A stretch of DNA of 64,000 nucleotides, taken from assembly GCA_001953115.1 (NCBI GenBank), contig LSSL01000593.1:1-64000 (forward strand). Direction: 5' to 3'. The notes beneath the pieces are model-generated. The model was not told the origin of the DNA and ran no database searches. It saw only the letters and a program-made list of their open reading frames with translations. Shown piece after piece: positions 61,976 through 64,000 of the stretch. The position numbers and the translations under genes were made by a program. Position 1 is the stretch's first letter. Every line of letters begins with the position of its first letter. The stretch comes from Smittium mucronatum (taxonomy: Eukaryota > Kickxellomycota > Harpellomycetes > Harpellales > Legeriomycetaceae).

Positions 61976-63166
61976 TCAAAATTGAAGAAATTTATCTAAA
62001 GTATTTGAAATTTGGTAAGCATTTTTGTTATAATTTTATATTTTTGATTTGGGAAGCGAGATTTCGATCTTTAGCGGTATATAAATGGCAAATAAATCAG
62101 AAATTTATTTGGATAAGTTGACGAAATTTCTAGAATTTGCAAAAAAGGATAAGAAATAAAAATAAAAATGAGGTTAAGGTTAAGGTTAAGGGTAGGAGAA
62201 GAAGCCCAGTATTATATCCATGCTGGTATTTTTGAAAAGGTGTTAAGTCAGATAACATTTATAATTTAATTGTTTATTTATATAAATTCGATTTTTTTTG
62301 GAATTTAATATTATTCACCCGTTTATTTTACTTTTAAGAGGGGTTTTCTGATAATGATTTTAAATAAAGTTTTTTTGTTTTCTGTATCAATTTACAATCC
62401 ATAATAAAATAAAACACAATATAATTCATAAAAATTAAACTATATTGTGTTTGTTTTAAAGAATACAACTTTTGTTAAATTTACTTAATTTTGTATTATT
62501 TTTTTTTAGTCAATCTGTTTTTTTATTTATATGAGCCTAAAGCGATTTTCAACAATCTTATTTGAATTTTCAAAAATATAAAAAATAAAAAACAATTTCT
62601 ATTCACATTAATCAGAACTTATACCAAATTCAATTCTACACTCAAAAATATTCGCCAATCTAAATAAAAAATTTATTATTATGTAAAATTGTTTGTGAAA
62701 ATAGATTTAAATTTATCCAAAGCTAAAATTAAATATATCAAAAGGAAATATTTTACCAAAAACGGCACAGTTTTACATATAATATAATCCAATAGAACCT
62801 TAAAATATTTAGAAAAATAAAATTATTTCGATTTAATTAAGGGAATTCACTACGGCTTAGCACAACCGGGTGCTTAAACCCCCTGAAAAAATATATTAAA
62901 TATATTTTACATACCCACTAAATATAATGTAAGAATTTTTGTTCAAACTTGCCCTAAATACAAAAAAATGAAATTTTTTGGTTTCAATATCTTCAGAAAG
63001 TGTTTTTGATAAAGTAGAACTTGGACTTATTAATATGAAAAGCTTCCCTAGAGGCGATTTAAATTACTTATTTTACGCAGTAGATCATTTAAAAATACTT
63101 TAATTTGGCGTCACCACTCAGAAAAAAATCATGCTATGAAGTGTTATCAACGCTGAAATTTTTCAT
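61976..63166. other. AT-rich desert with a GGTTAA tandem
   Basis: AGGTTAAGGTTAAGGTTAAGGG at 62,171-62,192 is a short tandem of a six-base unit. A GC-richer patch around 62,850-62,880 includes a small AGCAC/GTGCT hairpin. No gene. Confidence 0.45.
62171..62192 (+). repeat. (GGTTAA)3 tandem, telomere-like
   Basis: Three and a half units of a G-rich hexamer followed by GGGTAGGAG. Similar to, but not the same as, the common fungal telomere unit TTAGGG. Too short to be a telomere; noted as an interstitial tract. Confidence 0.6.
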
Positions 63167-63295
63167 TTATATTTTTTCCATTATACCAAAGCCGATCCAA
63201 GTTGATAATGAAAGATGATTTTTTAAGAGAGAATCCATTGAATTTTCAACAGTATTGACAGGAAATACTCCAGTTTTTATTGCCCCGAGAAACCT
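63167..63295 (-). pseudogene. Decayed coding fragment, family not recognised
   Basis: 42 codons open on the minus strand, ending TAA at 63,167-63,169: FLGAIKTGVFPVNTVENSMD, then LLKNHLSLSTWIGFGIMEK. Just upstream, VFHPVGLKG lies in a frame shifted by one, consistent with a frameshift. The minus-strand frame at 63,515-63,742 (75 codons) could belong to the same unit but is less convincing. Confidence 0.35.
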
Positions 63296-63725
63296 TTAAA
63301 CCAACGGGATGAAAAACAGACTCACTTAACTCTATATACCAGAATAAATGTTTTAATGGAGGATAAAGTAATTAGATAACAGTATAGGTGTTTTATTTCA
63401 TTTTTTAAAAAGTCTTATAAATTAATTAAAGAAAGTATTTTCTTATAAAAATTAAATCATTAAAATGAATTATTTTATAATTATATCTATTATTTAGATT
63501 GATAACTTATTTTCTTATTTCATGGATTTATTTGACAGTAGAATTATAAAAATTCCACCTTCTAAAGCCTTTTTTTTATAGGAATCCTGCATAAGAATAT
63601 TTTTTTTATCAGATAAATCTTGGATGGCCCAAATTAGAAAATTTGATAATATGTACAGAAGCTCATATGAATTTTTAAATATTGGAGTATCCAAAATCAA
63701 TAAACAGTTATTAAATAACCAATAA

Positions 63726-63924
63726 AATGATGCGTATCTCATCCTATCTCAAGATTTCAACATTCAAATGGAGCAAACCGATTCTGAATTCCGGAATAAT
63801 ATTAGAAAATTTTGCTGGTTATGGAGAATAAATAGATCAAAGTATTGAATCATTAGAGTCAAAAAAGACTTTAATTTAATCGAAAAGAAACGAGGGGTTA
63901 ACAATGCAAATGGTGGCATCTGAA
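63726..63924 (+). pseudogene. Decayed coding fragment running toward the right edge
   Basis: One plus-strand frame reads AYLILSQDFNIQMEQTDSEF, then RNNIRKFCWLWRINRSK, TGA, then VKKDFNLIEKKRGVNNANGG and TGA. Base composition is less AT-rich than the surroundings, and short pieces continue to the window end. It may be the edge of a larger element beyond 64 kb. Confidence 0.4.
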
Positions 63925-64000
63925 AATAATGAAAGGATAGCTATATATGAGATAGGTGACAAGTAAAAAAAAAGTTCCAAAAGAGGATCAAATAGAATAG

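Noticed and set aside
1..64000. CRISPR arrays, bacterial operons, rRNA genes
   Set aside because: No regularly spaced repeats, Shine-Dalgarno-linked gene strings or rRNA-like blocks were seen; introns and the tRNA without encoded CCA mark a eukaryotic nuclear genome.
1..64000. Mitochondrial origin suggested by the AT content
   Set aside because: The genes are nuclear (TFIIIC, Sub2, 6-phosphogluconolactonase) with spliceosomal introns and standard code; no mitochondrial protein genes are present.

Overview
This is a very AT-rich eukaryotic window that reads like a compact, early-diverging fungal genome. Protein genes sit in two islands of visibly higher GC (about 0.7-8.6 kb and 39.3-44.1 kb). 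They carry short GT-AG introns of 63-355 nt, often with TTAAT/TTAAC-type branch sequences just before the acceptor. The recognisable proteins (a TFIIIC WD40 subunit, the DECD-box helicase Sub2/UAP56, a 6-phosphogluconolactonase) are typical of fungi. A decayed LINE has a post-RT region that I associate from memory with Kickxellomycotina/Harpellales (Smittium-like) genomes. That placement is inference, not proof.

Layout: 1-83 may be the 3' tail of another gene. 706-8574 is best read as one five-exon gene of 2468 codons: a Ser/Asn-rich N-terminus, an array of 11 AT-hooks, and a C-terminal TFIIIC-type WD40 domain. 8.88-9.87 kb is a dead LINE. 9.9-39.2 kb is a gene desert with A/T-rich low-complexity DNA, eroded coding fragments, and at 16,495-20,119 a striking element: two 868-bp inverted arms differing at only two positions around a stop-riddled retroviral-type integrase. 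39.3-44.1 kb holds a small predicted membrane protein, SUB2 (+), the 6-phosphogluconolactonase gene (-) convergent with it, and an unrecognised exon-like frame upstream. 44.1-64 kb is a second desert with an older inverted repeat (47.2/51.2-51.5 kb), a G-quadruplex-type purine tract, a decayed tRNA-Pro-like sequence, one intact tRNA-Thr(AGT), and a chain of minus-strand decayed coding fragments (58.3 to 55.6 kb).

Working together: the three recognised genes are housekeeping (Pol III transcription, mRNA splicing/export, pentose phosphate pathway) and do not form a pathway. The links worth noting are that the TFIIIC subunit is expected to act on tRNA genes such as the one at 52.4 kb, and that its AT-hook array lies in a genome with abundant AT-rich DNA. 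The deserts look like a graveyard of mobile elements. The best candidate for something undescribed is the long-inverted-repeat/integrase element at 16.5-20.1 kb, followed by the AT-hook/TFIIIC gene.
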